Below, piece by piece: positions 59,601 through 63,843 of a stretch of DNA of 64,000 nucleotides. The translations under genes and the position numbers were made by a program. Where the stretch lies: NCBI GenBank assembly GCA_026874595.1, contig CM049316.1, positions 29,931,339 to 29,995,338 on the forward strand, given 5' to 3'. The DNA comes from Sipunculus nudus (lineage: Eukaryota > Annelida > Sipuncula > Golfingiida > Sipunculidae). How positions within the stretch are numbered: the stretch's first letter is position 1; every line of letters starts with the position of its first letter. The notes beneath the pieces are model-generated. The model worked only from the letters and a program-made list of their open reading frames with translations, was not told the DNA's origin and searched no databases.

Positions 59601-60384
59601 GTTATAAGTAATTTTTGCCCTATCCCAATATAGTAGAGAATCAATCAACAAAAGCATATAATGGAGAGATCCAGAAAACCTAATACATTCTGTGGATCAT
59701 TCTGCCTCCAAAAATATTAATACAATCTTTTCATATCATCTTGAGTACAACTGCCAATGTACAAACTAACCAATAGTGATAAAAAATATCACCTTTTGAT
59801 GAAGGTATGATAAAGTTACCTGGCTTCATGTCTGAACATGGTGGTCTGTCTTGCTGTGAGGGTGGTGGTGGTGTGTGTGTTACCGTATTCAGGCAGTACA
59901 TTCTGTTGTATGAAGTCTTCAAGGAACTTCAAAGACCTTTATAAAGAAAGCAGGACATTTAAATTTTCACAGATAAAATATTCTACATATCAACATAATG
60001 GGGAACAAGGTGGGGCCTGTCGGCTGCAAGAAACACAAATATAAGACTGACGTGATTTTTTTTCAAATGACTGTGGTTTTCAACATCAGCTCATATAGTC
60101 AAACTCAGATTGAACTGCATAGGGCAATATTTACATGCATCCTTGAAAGATTTTCCCAAAGCAGTTTAAACATATAGGTATCTTTTACTGTCACTGATAC
60201 TATTAAAATTACTAATTTTTAACTTTGCCCAAGGTGCAATAGCACAAAAACAGCAATGGTAATATGCATACATAAAAGAATTTAAGAAACAAACTCAGGT
60301 AAATTTTTCAGCAAAAGTAATTTTAATTAATTTAAATTAAACTTGATGCTCACCTGCCTGAGGCTATGTAGTCACAGTAGGAAA
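21776..60384 (-). CDS. Fused cysteine-desulfurase-like (aminotransferase class V) and TtcA-like PP-loop tRNA-thiolation protein
   Basis: Gene-level entry. Twenty-two exons, listed separately, join with perfect phase agreement into about 1086 residues; the N-terminal few dozen residues lie right of 60384. Order: PLP-dependent class-V aminotransferase domain (visible residues ~1-380; LWDYA aspartate, SAHK lysine, [17 protein letters not shown]); helical extension (~380-510); long linker with about a dozen cysteines (~510-836); PP-loop domain (SGGKDS at ~855, CSFC at ~930, NCPAC near the C-terminus). Known: bacterial TtcA puts 2-thiocytidine in tRNA using an Fe-S cluster held by such cysteines, with sulfur from a cysteine desulfurase. 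Inferred: this protein couples both steps. The DIRS element, pogo-like element, MITEs and pearl-like arrays all sit in its introns. The substrate is a prediction only. Confidence 0.88.
22109..22445. mobile_element. Minimal modular element (337 bp) with conserved end signatures
   Basis: Left end AAACAAGTGACC, imperfect palindrome GACCCAGGGGTC, then GCGCTCAGCTGA. Right end ATCGCTATAGCTCAGATGAC...GTCAGCTGAGCTAA forms a terminal hairpin. GCTCAGCTGA and TCAGCTGAGC are inverted. It lacks the tandem core and GACA microsatellite of its larger relatives, so the ends define the family. Located in the last intron of the fusion gene. Confidence 0.65.
22715..24630. repeat. 180-bp tandem array with a nested repeat element
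   Basis: Starts CTAGATGTGTCGGAACAACA with GCCCCCGCC and ends with the inverted GGCGGGGGCATA at 24613-24623. Units carry CATGAAATTTTCTATGTT, GGTCAAAAGTAGGTCAAC and ATCAGGCCAATATCTGCAGG; the last motif recurs every 180 bases (about 23923, 24103, 24283, 24463). The array is interrupted at 23093-23770 by two ~300-bp units holding GGTGGCGCCACC (23399-23410), a GGACAGAC microsatellite and an end-like GCCAATCAGCCTATGAGCTGAGGGCTAAAAA region, i.e. a nested second element. Pearl-like nonautonomous element by layout. Confidence 0.7.
24974..25046 (-). CDS. Fusion gene exon u (PP-loop domain)
   Basis: Encodes [20 protein letters not shown] then FAEE, matching the TtcA-type 'xIRPLxYxREKDLxxYAE' segment. 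Acceptor TTTACAG, donor GTAAGT. Confidence 0.95.
26056..26118 (-). CDS. Fusion gene exon t (PP-loop domain)
   Basis: Encodes [20 protein letters not shown], completing the SE-S-FLM helix of TtcA-like proteins (ETxLMNLxxxG in bacterial members). Acceptor TCTAG, donor GTATGT. Confidence 0.92.
26384..27508. mobile_element. Pogo-like nonautonomous DNA transposon (~1.1 kb)
   Basis: Ends CAGTCGAGCCCACTT and AAGCGGGCTTGACTG are inverted repeats (13/15 match), flanked on both sides by TA. CAGT-starting TIRs with a TA duplication are typical of pogo/Tigger. GC-richer than flanking intron; no transposase recognised. Sits between fusion-gene exons s and t. Confidence 0.7.
27749..27902 (-). CDS. Fusion gene exon s (CxxC and HLDD)
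   Basis: Encodes [20 protein letters not shown], then [20 protein letters not shown] and [21 protein letters not shown] matches the CxxCxxxRRG cluster-ligand motif of TtcA/TtuA, and GQHLDD matches the GHHxDD motif of PP-loop thiolases. Confidence 0.95.
27903..29207. other. Fusion-gene intron r-s
   Basis: 1.3 kb. The part 28370-28950 is less AT-rich than its surroundings and contains two CCAAT-type motifs, but no exon or inverted-repeat boundary could be supported. Confidence 0.4.
29208..29325 (-). CDS. Fusion gene exon r (PP-loop domain)
   Basis: Encodes [20 protein letters not shown] then [19 protein letters not shown], typical of the TtcA-like fold (AVTVDPQ...L..YL..LGVPYF). It follows exon q across the DIRS insertion, and the phases match. 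Confidence 0.93.
29674..29716. repeat. Direct repeat flanking the DIRS element (left copy)
   Basis: TTTTTTTATTTGAGGATGTA... through ATATAGCC, matching 35357-35399 in direct orientation with about 10% mismatch. It abuts the outer left end of the element. Confidence 0.75.
29771..29927. repeat. DIRS left inverted terminal repeat
   Basis: Starts TGTGAGCTTTTCTGTATTAA and ends ATAATCACATTTT. Inverted match to the right ITR. Outward of it, 29719-29770 is unique to this end and is copied inverted inside the element. Confidence 0.9.
29969..30073. repeat. DIRS internal complementary region
   Basis: Two abutting parts. 29969-30034 is the reverse complement of the left outer end (29719-29785). About 30028-30073 is the reverse complement of the right outer end (35303-35347). 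They meet at GGTTTTATTACG, i.e. a copy of the junction expected when the two termini are joined in a circle, as known for DIRS1. Confidence 0.85.
30134..31637 (-). pseudogene. DIRS tyrosine recombinase, two frameshifts
   Basis: First frame (31637 to ~30764): [32 protein letters not shown] and the box-I arginine in [14 protein letters not shown] one-base loss near 30763 shifts to the frame holding [20 protein letters not shown] second shift near the C7 run at 30540 leads to the frame with the H-x-x-R motif [15 protein letters not shown] and the tyrosine in [13 protein letters not shown], HxxR and Y are all present but never in one frame, so the enzyme is broken in this copy. The reading frame starts inside the 3' part of the RT ORF. 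Confidence 0.85.
31057..33288 (-). CDS. DIRS reverse transcriptase / RNase H ORF
   Basis: Open for 743 codons. RT motifs: [20 protein letters not shown] (about residues 120-140), [24 protein letters not shown] and the catalytic [11 protein letters not shown] (about 265). RNase H motifs: [15 protein letters not shown] (about 435), the glutamate in [25 protein letters not shown] and ADALSR (about 530). All catalytic acidic residues are visible. The last ~190 codons overlap the recombinase ORF in another frame and are probably not conserved coding beyond GRPEFYLF. This is the only element ORF that looks intact. Confidence 0.9.
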   Translation of the reverse strand: MRLGPPSAFPALGLRLWLPLSHGARLLRLPGVPAVLSLFVVAPLNEVRPRNDSIALVGAHLSAHFPAWAGITSQRLILSTVKFGFRLTFLHAPPVTLHPFFTPPPPDPAKCLALEEAIQSMLDKRAIFEVSPSTVGFYSRLFLVPKPHSRWRPIIDLKRLNSFIRPPPFRMFNIHAVLRIVRRMDWAFKIYLTDAYFHVPIHPSSQPFLRFAYQNRVYQFRALPFGINMAPWIFTMLVHTVTSYRRSQGISVLPYLDDWLVHVADRSLLLSHRSRVLILLRNLGFLVNAEKYLLTPTQSLQFLGVTLDFASGTASLPRDFALKLRRLIRSFLTQRRVDSRTAASLHGALNWAASFIPFGCLYLRPIQSILRRYGLLRLTSVCPTILPFRSTWRSLRPWMDLSFLLRGVPFSRDVDCTIYTDASLLGLGAHLADLRASGMWSQSERLLHINILELRAVRRAISHWSPRLTGRHILIRTDNTTVVAYINKQGGTRSPSLIQETYLLFDLCLSLRASVRASHLPGVLNILADALSRHPASLPSPPLLPLPVIRSVFARLGRPEFYLFDFPSPPPPFLCLPRRVYVSLATVSPTRRRPGGLTGFSLRFRRLLSSAMSFSACPARTRLPCFSSFRFILRLHGFLCGARFSLAPRLYYRSASRSRRSLKRVAHFGRALYAHACSYWTPQGSGHFKPGCSPCLGSPSPFFGPHLRLPVASLHGVGDFPRNLPFRSVACGCFGFFRVLTAG
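33339..35052 (-). pseudogene. DIRS gag-like region with Cys-rich knuckles, frameshifted
   Basis: Best start is the ATG at 35052-35050 ([18 protein letters not shown]). The N-terminus has C-x2-C, C-x2-C and C-x2-C/H pairs (CVAC, CFGC, CFHC). Coding continues in other frames after shifts near 34.87, 34.1 and 34.0 kb, through a Pro/Ser-rich middle to a helical segment ([18 protein letters not shown]; then [18 protein letters not shown]). It is the first ORF of the element by position. The knuckle is N-terminal, unlike typical retroviral gag. Product inferred from position, not homology. Confidence 0.6.
35172..35327. repeat. DIRS right inverted terminal repeat
   Basis: Reverse complement of 29771-29927 with only a few differences. 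The outermost 20 bases (TGTTTACGTAATAAAAC end, to 35347) have no counterpart in the left ITR and reappear in the internal complementary region. Confidence 0.9.
35357..35399. repeat. Direct repeat flanking the DIRS element (right copy)
   Basis: TTTTTTTATTTGAGGATGTC... through AAATAGCC, ten bases outside the right end of the element. Same orientation as 29674-29716. Confidence 0.75.
35516..35638 (-). CDS. Fusion gene exon q (PP-loop)
   Basis: Encodes [20 protein letters not shown] then [19 protein letters not shown] is the PP-loop ATP-pyrophosphatase signature; the surrounding '[19 protein letters not shown]' is TtcA/TtuA-like. The donor GTATGT lies 168 bases from the right end of the DIRS element. 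Confidence 0.96.
36183..37160 (-). CDS. Fusion gene exon p (978-bp linker exon)
   Basis: A single phase-0 exon of 326 codons. It begins [20 protein letters not shown] and ends [17 protein letters not shown] at a GTAAGG donor. The first ~35 residues look folded ([17 protein letters not shown]). The rest is Ser/Thr/Asp/Asn-rich and probably disordered, with about a dozen cysteines including CRTC, CNFMC and CPCDH. No known domain is recognised. It links the desulfurase-like half to the PP-loop half. Confidence 0.9.
37771..37815 (-). CDS. Fusion gene exon o (45-bp microexon)
   Basis: Encodes [15 protein letters not shown], an amphipathic helix, between TTTCAG and GTAACC; phase 0 at both ends. 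Confidence 0.82.
38377..38484 (-). CDS. Fusion gene exon n
   Basis: 108-base phase-0 exon: [20 protein letters not shown] then [16 protein letters not shown]. Continues smoothly from HKDFQ of exon m; acceptor CTGAAA-complement TTTCAG, donor GTAAAA. Confidence 0.88.
38485..40859. other. Fusion-gene intron m-n
   Basis: Contains an 81-codon minus-strand ORF at 38576-38821 of protein-like composition but uncertain status, a slightly CpG-richer stretch at 38990-39700, and repeat-derived DNA at 40120-40712 (two diverged GTCAAGG(C/T)CACTCTC units, ending GGGGATACAATTA, which resembles the right end of the 52880-54013 element). Confidence 0.45.
40860..40907 (-). CDS. Fusion gene exon m
   Basis: 48-base phase-0 exon encoding [16 protein letters not shown], flanked by TTTCAG and GTAGTG. 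Separated from exon l by a repeat-filled 8-kb intron. Confidence 0.88.
41480..44670. repeat. Tandem array of ~340-bp units (nine units) with internal element ends
   Basis: Units recur with GATCAATATSYATGC near 41509, 41807, 42125, 42640, 42979, 43329, 43679, 44016 and 44350. Each carries TTCTGGGGGGTACTT, ATAGCTCANAGGATATGGGT, AACAGAGACCTAATTTC, GATTCTAGGTCCAG, TTTGTGCCCTGTTAACAGAT and GGTGGCGCCACCAG. The left-end signature AACAAGTGACCCATGGGTCA is embedded at 42401. GACA-type microsatellite plus terminal hairpin occur at 43555-43628 and again at 44574-44674. Nested or concatenated pearl-like elements in intron l-m of the fusion gene. Confidence 0.85.
44671..47280. other. Intron with degenerate repeats
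   Basis: 44690-45190 and 45690-45850 carry diverged repeats (CCTAAGGAAG, GGCCCYAGCAAAAACTTTAAC, GACGGACAGACATACAG). 46300-46700 is slightly CpG-richer with an uninterpreted minus-strand ORF (46487-46762). (AAAT)n lies at 47111-47140. No exon supported. Confidence 0.45.
47281..48846. repeat. Second array of ~340-bp units (four units) with two terminal hairpins
   Basis: Same units as 41480-44670 (GATCAATAT at about 47372, 47838, 48204 and 48540). End signatures GTGATCCCTATAGCTCAGATGA...TCAGCTGAGCTA at 48104-48147 and 48802-48843. After the first hairpin the sequence runs directly into another core unit. Confidence 0.85.
49081..49192 (-). CDS. Fusion gene exon l
   Basis: Encodes [20 protein letters not shown], then [17 protein letters not shown]. 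The '[20 protein letters not shown]' helix is the usual C-terminal lobe of this aminotransferase subgroup. Confidence 0.92.
49765..49824 (-). CDS. Fusion gene exon k
   Basis: Encodes [19 protein letters not shown]; acceptor TTGCAG, donor GTTGGT. Phase 2 at its end is completed by exon l to give [10 protein letters not shown], a class-V aminotransferase C-terminal lobe segment. Confidence 0.85.
49825..50551. other. Fusion-gene intron j-k, right of exon k
   Basis: No feature supported before the modular element that begins at 50552. Confidence 0.4.
50552..52445. mobile_element. Modular element with conserved left end and 3' terminal hairpin (~1.9 kb)
   Basis: Left end AAACAAGGGACCTATGGGCC...GTGCTCAGCTGAA at 50552. 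Right end: (GGAC)n/ACGG microsatellite at 52358-52394, then CTATAGCTCAGATGAC and the inverted GTCAGCTGAGCTAA at 52445. The last ~600 bp (from about 51835: CGTGCCATGGTCAAAGTTGG ... ACGTGCCACATC) is homologous to 63262-63780. Interior AT-rich with a poly-G at 51541-51553. No ORF supported. Confidence 0.65.
52662..52723 (-). CDS. Fusion gene exon j
   Basis: Encodes [20 protein letters not shown], leading from the aminotransferase core into the C-terminal extension. Donor GTAAGT splits the next Glu codon, restored by exon k. Confidence 0.85.
52880..54013. mobile_element. TIR-bounded element with dimeric tandem repeats (~1.13 kb)
   Basis: Perfect 14-bp inverted ends TGTATCCGCCAAAA (52880-52893) and TTTTGGCGGATACA (54000-54013). 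The interior is an alternating dimer of ~278 bp: A half GGTGGCGCCACCAGTTTCTT, B half GGTGGCGCCACCTGTCATAA, with boundaries near 53006, 53149, 53278, 53427, 53554, 53705 and 53835. Near the right end, GTATCCGC...GGCGGATAC also makes a hairpin. Apparent ORFs (e.g. 52992-53177) are repeat translations. In fusion-gene intron i-j. Confidence 0.75.
54030..54286. mobile_element. PIF/Harbinger-like MITE, copy 2 (deleted, ~257 bp)
   Basis: Inverted AAAGGTATGGTTCTCAGGC and GCCTGAGAACCATACCTTT ends with the same interior AAAATCAAAATAAAAATTTTTGATG; shorter than the other copies by an internal deletion. The right end GGCC|TTA is intact, the left GGCC is eroded. Confidence 0.75.
54671..54875 (-). CDS. Fusion gene exon i (desulfurase cysteine loop)
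   Basis: Sixty-eight codons; includes [20 protein letters not shown], then [20 protein letters not shown] and [12 protein letters not shown]. The RGGCxCAGPY loop holds the cysteine pair sitting where SufS/CsdA-type enzymes carry their persulfide cysteine (RxGxxCA). Confidence 0.95.
55499..55656 (-). CDS. Fusion gene exon h (aminotransferase)
   Basis: Encodes [20 protein letters not shown] followed by LVFQLKESV. The E-x-GTP segment corresponds to the EAGTPN/S motif of cysteine desulfurases. Acceptor GACAG, donor GTAGCT. Confidence 0.93.
56199..56272 (-). CDS. Fusion gene exon g (aminotransferase)
   Basis: Encodes [20 protein letters not shown] then GSVFF, the segment that follows the PLP lysine in class-V enzymes (GxLxxxxxL...P...GGG). 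Confidence 0.9.
56586..56662 (-). CDS. Fusion gene exon f (PLP lysine)
   Basis: Encodes [20 protein letters not shown] then GVQTP. The lysine in SAHKFVGG is the expected Schiff-base lysine of the S-x-H-K motif. Acceptor TTTCAG, donor GTAAGT. Confidence 0.95.
57185..57366 (-). CDS. Fusion gene exon e (cofactor-binding aspartate)
   Basis: Sixty codons including [20 protein letters not shown] and [20 protein letters not shown]. The aspartate in LWDYA is placed to pair with the pyridine nitrogen of PLP. Ends at a GTGTGT donor; the split glycine codon is completed by exon f. Confidence 0.93.
57536..58150. repeat. ~140-bp tandem repeat block
   Basis: GAGAATGAAAACTGGTGACA, GAGAGTCTGAAAACTGGTAA and GGAGTCTGAAAACTGGTGAC recur at about 57742, 57880 and 58021. 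CTGAAGATTTTTCCCTCA and ATCTAGGACCATTG-type motifs recur every second unit (~275 bases). Diverged array in fusion-gene intron d-e. Confidence 0.65.
58339..58470 (-). CDS. Fusion gene exon d (aminotransferase)
   Basis: Encodes [18 protein letters not shown], then [19 protein letters not shown]. The EHHSNMLPW motif is the class-V aminotransferase equivalent of the EHHA/SN cofactor-stacking histidine region. Confidence 0.93.
59029..59146 (-). CDS. Fusion gene exon c (PLP phosphate-binding turn)
   Basis: Encodes [20 protein letters not shown] then GCTAAVHKI. The FTGSGCTAA turn occupies the place of the TSGTTEA-type cofactor phosphate-binding loop of cysteine desulfurases. Confidence 0.92.
59820..59936 (-). 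CDS. Fusion gene exon b (aminotransferase)
   Basis: Encodes [20 protein letters not shown] followed by [18 protein letters not shown]. The GNTHT segment and RHEAR helix are typical of class-V aminotransferases of this subgroup. Phases match exons a and c. Confidence 0.9.
60354..60384 (-). CDS. Fusion gene exon a (first visible)
   Basis: 31-base exon encoding SYCDYIASG, matching the Y-x-D-x-x-A/S-G segment found near the N-terminus of class-V aminotransferases. Acceptor TTTACAG, donor GTGAGC. It must be preceded by a further exon, which I could not find up to 64000. Confidence 0.8.
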
Positions 60385-60474
60385 CTGTAAAAATAAAATC
60401 AAACTGTTACCGAAGGAATGATACAACAAAAGCTTGTGTGCAATATAAAGCTCAAGTTGTAACTATAGCTATAA

Positions 60475-60811
60475 GGCCAAAAAAATTAAAGGTATGGTTC
60501 TCAGGCCCCGACCGCATCAATTTTAAACCCTCGCATCAAAACTTTTTATTTTGATATTCAACAAAAACTTTCCAATTTTGAGCTGCTGCCGCTCCCATAT
60601 TTCTTTCAAGAAGATAAAACCATACAATTTCTTTAGTTTTGAAGTGCTTTCACTTATTTATCAAAATGAAACTGTTATTTCCATGCTTTTCCCTTATCAT
60701 TTGACATTTTTTATCGAAACATACCAAAAAATTTAAAATAAAAAAAGCGCCCGCCCGCATTAATTTCTGAAAAAAGGTGCCTGAGAACCATACCTTTTTT
60801 TTATTTTGGCC
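60475..60811. mobile_element. PIF/Harbinger-like MITE, copy 3 (337 bp)
   Basis: Starts TAA|GGCCAAAA and ends TTTTGGCC|TAA. Terminal inverted repeats of about 30 bp (AAAGGTATGGTTCTCAGGC). Reverse complement of copy 1 along its length. Located 90 bases upstream of fusion-gene exon a. Confidence 0.82.
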
Positions 60812-61129
60812 TAATAAAACAACAGAAGATTCTGAACATGTATTGGGTAAAAATATTCACTTTTACTGAAACTTAATGTGTACATTAGGGCTGTAAAACA
60901 ATTCCACTGAAACTGGCTGAATCAATTGCACCAGCTCAGTGGGACAGAGTTAAAAAAGTGCTGCCGGCATTTTGCATGCGCTCTGTTCACCAGATAAATG
61001 TAGTCGGAGATCTGTGGCTCTGTATACACTACAGAGCCCCAGCAAGGCATAGCCCCATATATAAGCAGTTAGACAACTAAACAATGAGAAGAACATGAAA
61101 GAAGAAAAACAAGTTGGAAGCTTGATAAA

Positions 61130-61375
61130 TCTCTATGTGAAGTTGTGTGGCATGGCCACCAGGTGGCATGCACTATATTTACATCTGCACCACTTATCAC
61201 ACCTGGCGACCCGGGTTCGATCCCTGGAGTCGCCATCAGAGTGAGTTGTAGTGAACATTTTGTTCCTGCAGGCAGCTAGTCAGGCTCCAGCTCTCAAGGG
61301 CAACTGGGGCAGCTGCAGGCTGAACTTCATCAGAGGAAGGGGTCTGCTTCATGCAAACAGGGATCAGTTATCATA
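61130..61375. repeat. Possible tRNA-derived SINE fragment
   Basis: GGTTCGATCCC at 61214-61224 fits a Pol III B box. It sits in a hairpin in which TGGCGAC (61204-61210) pairs with GTCGCCA (61229-61235) and CCGGG with CCTGG around TTCGATC. No matching acceptor, D-arm or anticodon arm of a functional tRNA is seen upstream, so a SINE or tRNA relic is more likely. The boundaries are guesses. Confidence 0.35.
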
Positions 61376-61581
61376 GTTAATTAACACTAATCACTGTACA
61401 TTGATCACAGGGGTTAGGAACCAGTGGAGTGATAATATTCACATGAAACGCATTATAATTCTTATATATCATAAGAAAACATTTGGTAGTTCTTTTTTGT
61501 TTGAATGTCACACAGTATAAGTCAGTAGCAGCAAACAGTTTGTCCACTCTAACTGCACAAATCCACAAATAAATAATTAAA

Positions 61582-63843
61582 CAAGGGACCCATGGGTTAC
61601 GGCACACAGCTGTCATATATATGATCACAAAATATGATTTGGAAGAGGAGGTAGGCAAATGTTGGTTTTGTGTGGTAATATAAGCCGTATTATGATTTGG
61701 TGTTTAACTCAAGTTATGTAAGATCCTTGGAGACATGGAAGAGGATTGATGTAATTTATATTATTTGCAGTTGGAAATGGTGTGCTATTGTCACATAGGT
61801 TTTCACTTTATATATATAAACTCTGTTTTGGCGGATACAATTATGCTGGGGGGTGCTTATAAGCTTCATAGCTGAAGAGAATATGGGTAACAGAGACCTA
61901 ATTTCAAGTTTCCAAGGAGACTTTTCATGGACCTCACCAGATTTTAAGTTAGAAGATTCCAGGTCAAACAGTTATGAATTGTGCCCTGTTAACAGATGAC
62001 CTTTTCTTTAAAGGTCTCAAAAACAGAGAAAAAATTAGGTAACTAGATGTGTCCGAACAACACGTATGCCCCCGCCTGGGGCAAATTAGAAACATTTGTA
62101 AAAATTTGAAAAATTTTTTAAGTTCAGGAGGTGTCGTATGGTCAAAAGTAGGTCAACAAGGGCAAAATGCAAACTTGATCTGTAACGGGTCATTATCAAG
62201 CAACACACCAAAAATCATGCCAGTATATGCAGGCATTGTGAAAAAAAGTCCATACACGTGCATTTTCCATAAAAATTTCTGTCTTTCATGAAATTTTCTA
62301 TGTTTAGGAGCCGTAAAAGAATCAAAAGTAGGTCAACTGGGATGAAACGCGAACTCGATCTATAACTGTCATTATCTGCCCACACATAAAAAATCAGGGT
62401 GGTATCTGCAGGCATTGAGGAAAAAAAGTCAGTACATATGCATTTGTTATGAAAATTTCTATTTTTCATGAAACTTTCTATGTTCAGGAGCAGTCAAATG
62501 GTCAAAAGTAGGTCAACTGGGACAAAACAAGAACTCGATCTGTAACTGGTCATTATCTGCCACACACCAAAAATCAGGCCCGTATCTGCAGGCACTGTGA
62601 AAAAAAGTCCATACATGTGCACTTTTTTATGAAATTTTCTATGTTAGAGCAGCGTCAAATGGTCAAAAGTAGGTCAACTGAGACAAAACGCTAACTCAAT
62701 CTGAAACTGGTCAATATCTGCCCACACACCAAAAATCAGGCCAATATCTGCAGGCATTGCGAAAAAAAGTCTGTACATGTGTATTTGTCATGATATTTCA
62801 TATTTTTCATGAAATTTTCTATGTTCAGGAGCCGTAAAACGGTCAAATGTGGGTCAACGGAGAAGAAATGCGAACTCAATCTGTAACTGGTCTATATCTG
62901 CCCACACACCAAAAATCAGGCCAATATCTGCAGGCACTGCAAAACAAAGTCTGTACATGTGTATCTGTCATGAATATTTCTATTTTTCATGAAATTTAAG
63001 GAGTTAAGGAGGCGTAAAACGTTCAAAAGTAGGTCAACTGGGATGAAACGGGAACTCAATCTGTAACTGGTCATTATCTGCCCACACACAAAAAATCAGG
63101 CCAATATCTGCAGGCATTGCGAAAAAAAGTCTGTACATGTGTATTTGTCATGAAAATTTCTATTTTTCATGAAATTTTCTAAGTTTAGGAGCCGTAAAAC
63201 AGTCAAAAGTAGGTCAACTGGGACAAAACGCGAACTTGAAAAATAAATTAAATATACTTATGACAAAAAAATTTGCCATGGTCAAATTTGGGCAAAATTT
63301 AAAGTACGAATTTTATATTTTTACTAATATTTCTAAAAAATTAAAAGATTTCGATCTAATTTTGGGTATACAATTAAATTTTGATTAATTAAAGTTATAT
63401 TACTGAAAAAAGTCCTTAGCTAGCTTTAACATGTTTTGTGTTGAGTGATCAAATATTTTTCCTGATTATTTACAAAGTGCAATATGTTTCAGCCCATAAC
63501 TTTTTTAAATTATATATTACAGACCTAATTTCTGGCATGTACATAGGAACTATATAGAGGAAAATTTATGGTAAATATGAGGAAAAATAGATGAGTGGTT
63601 TTGATATTAGGCAGTCCTAAAGTGTGAAAATAGGTTTTTAATAAAAAATTGAGGTTTTTCCTTAATTTCTCAAAGACCTAGTTTTTGGCTTGGTAGGAGA
63701 TCTTTGGGAATTCTAACATCATGCCAAATTTTGGAATCCTAGGTCTTACGGTTCCAAAACGTGCCACATCGACAGACGGACAGATGGACGACGGAGAATG
63801 GACGACGACTATAGCTCAGATGACTTATAGTCAGCTGAGCTAA
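61582..63843. mobile_element. Composite modular element (~2.26 kb)
   Basis: Left end AAACAAGGGACCCATGGGTT with CACAGCTG at 61582. Modules in order: a GGCGGATACAATTA fragment (61829-61842), one partial ~340-bp core unit (61843-62040), a CTAGATGTGTCCGAACAACA-started array of ~180-bp units (62044-63240; ATCAGGCCAATATCTGCAGG near 62739, 62919 and 63099), the ~600-bp 3' module shared with 50552-52445, a GACA/GACG microsatellite (63770-63797) and the terminal hairpin CTATAGCTCAGATGAC...GTCAGCTGAGCTAA. It combines pieces seen separately elsewhere in the window. Confidence 0.7.

Larger units (their letters stand above)
58471..60353. other. Introns between exons a and d
   Basis: Besides exons 59029-59146 and 59820-59936, AT-rich intron without supported features. 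Confidence 0.45.

Noticed and set aside
21776-60384. Two separate genes (aminotransferase and PP-loop protein)
   Set aside because: All exon phases across the middle (exons m to r) match, with no stop, poly(A) signal or convincing new start between the domains. Transcript evidence could still overturn this.
61190-61240. Functional tRNA gene
   Set aside because: Only the T-arm/B box is recognisable. No pairing 5' acceptor strand, D-arm or anticodon arm lies upstream.
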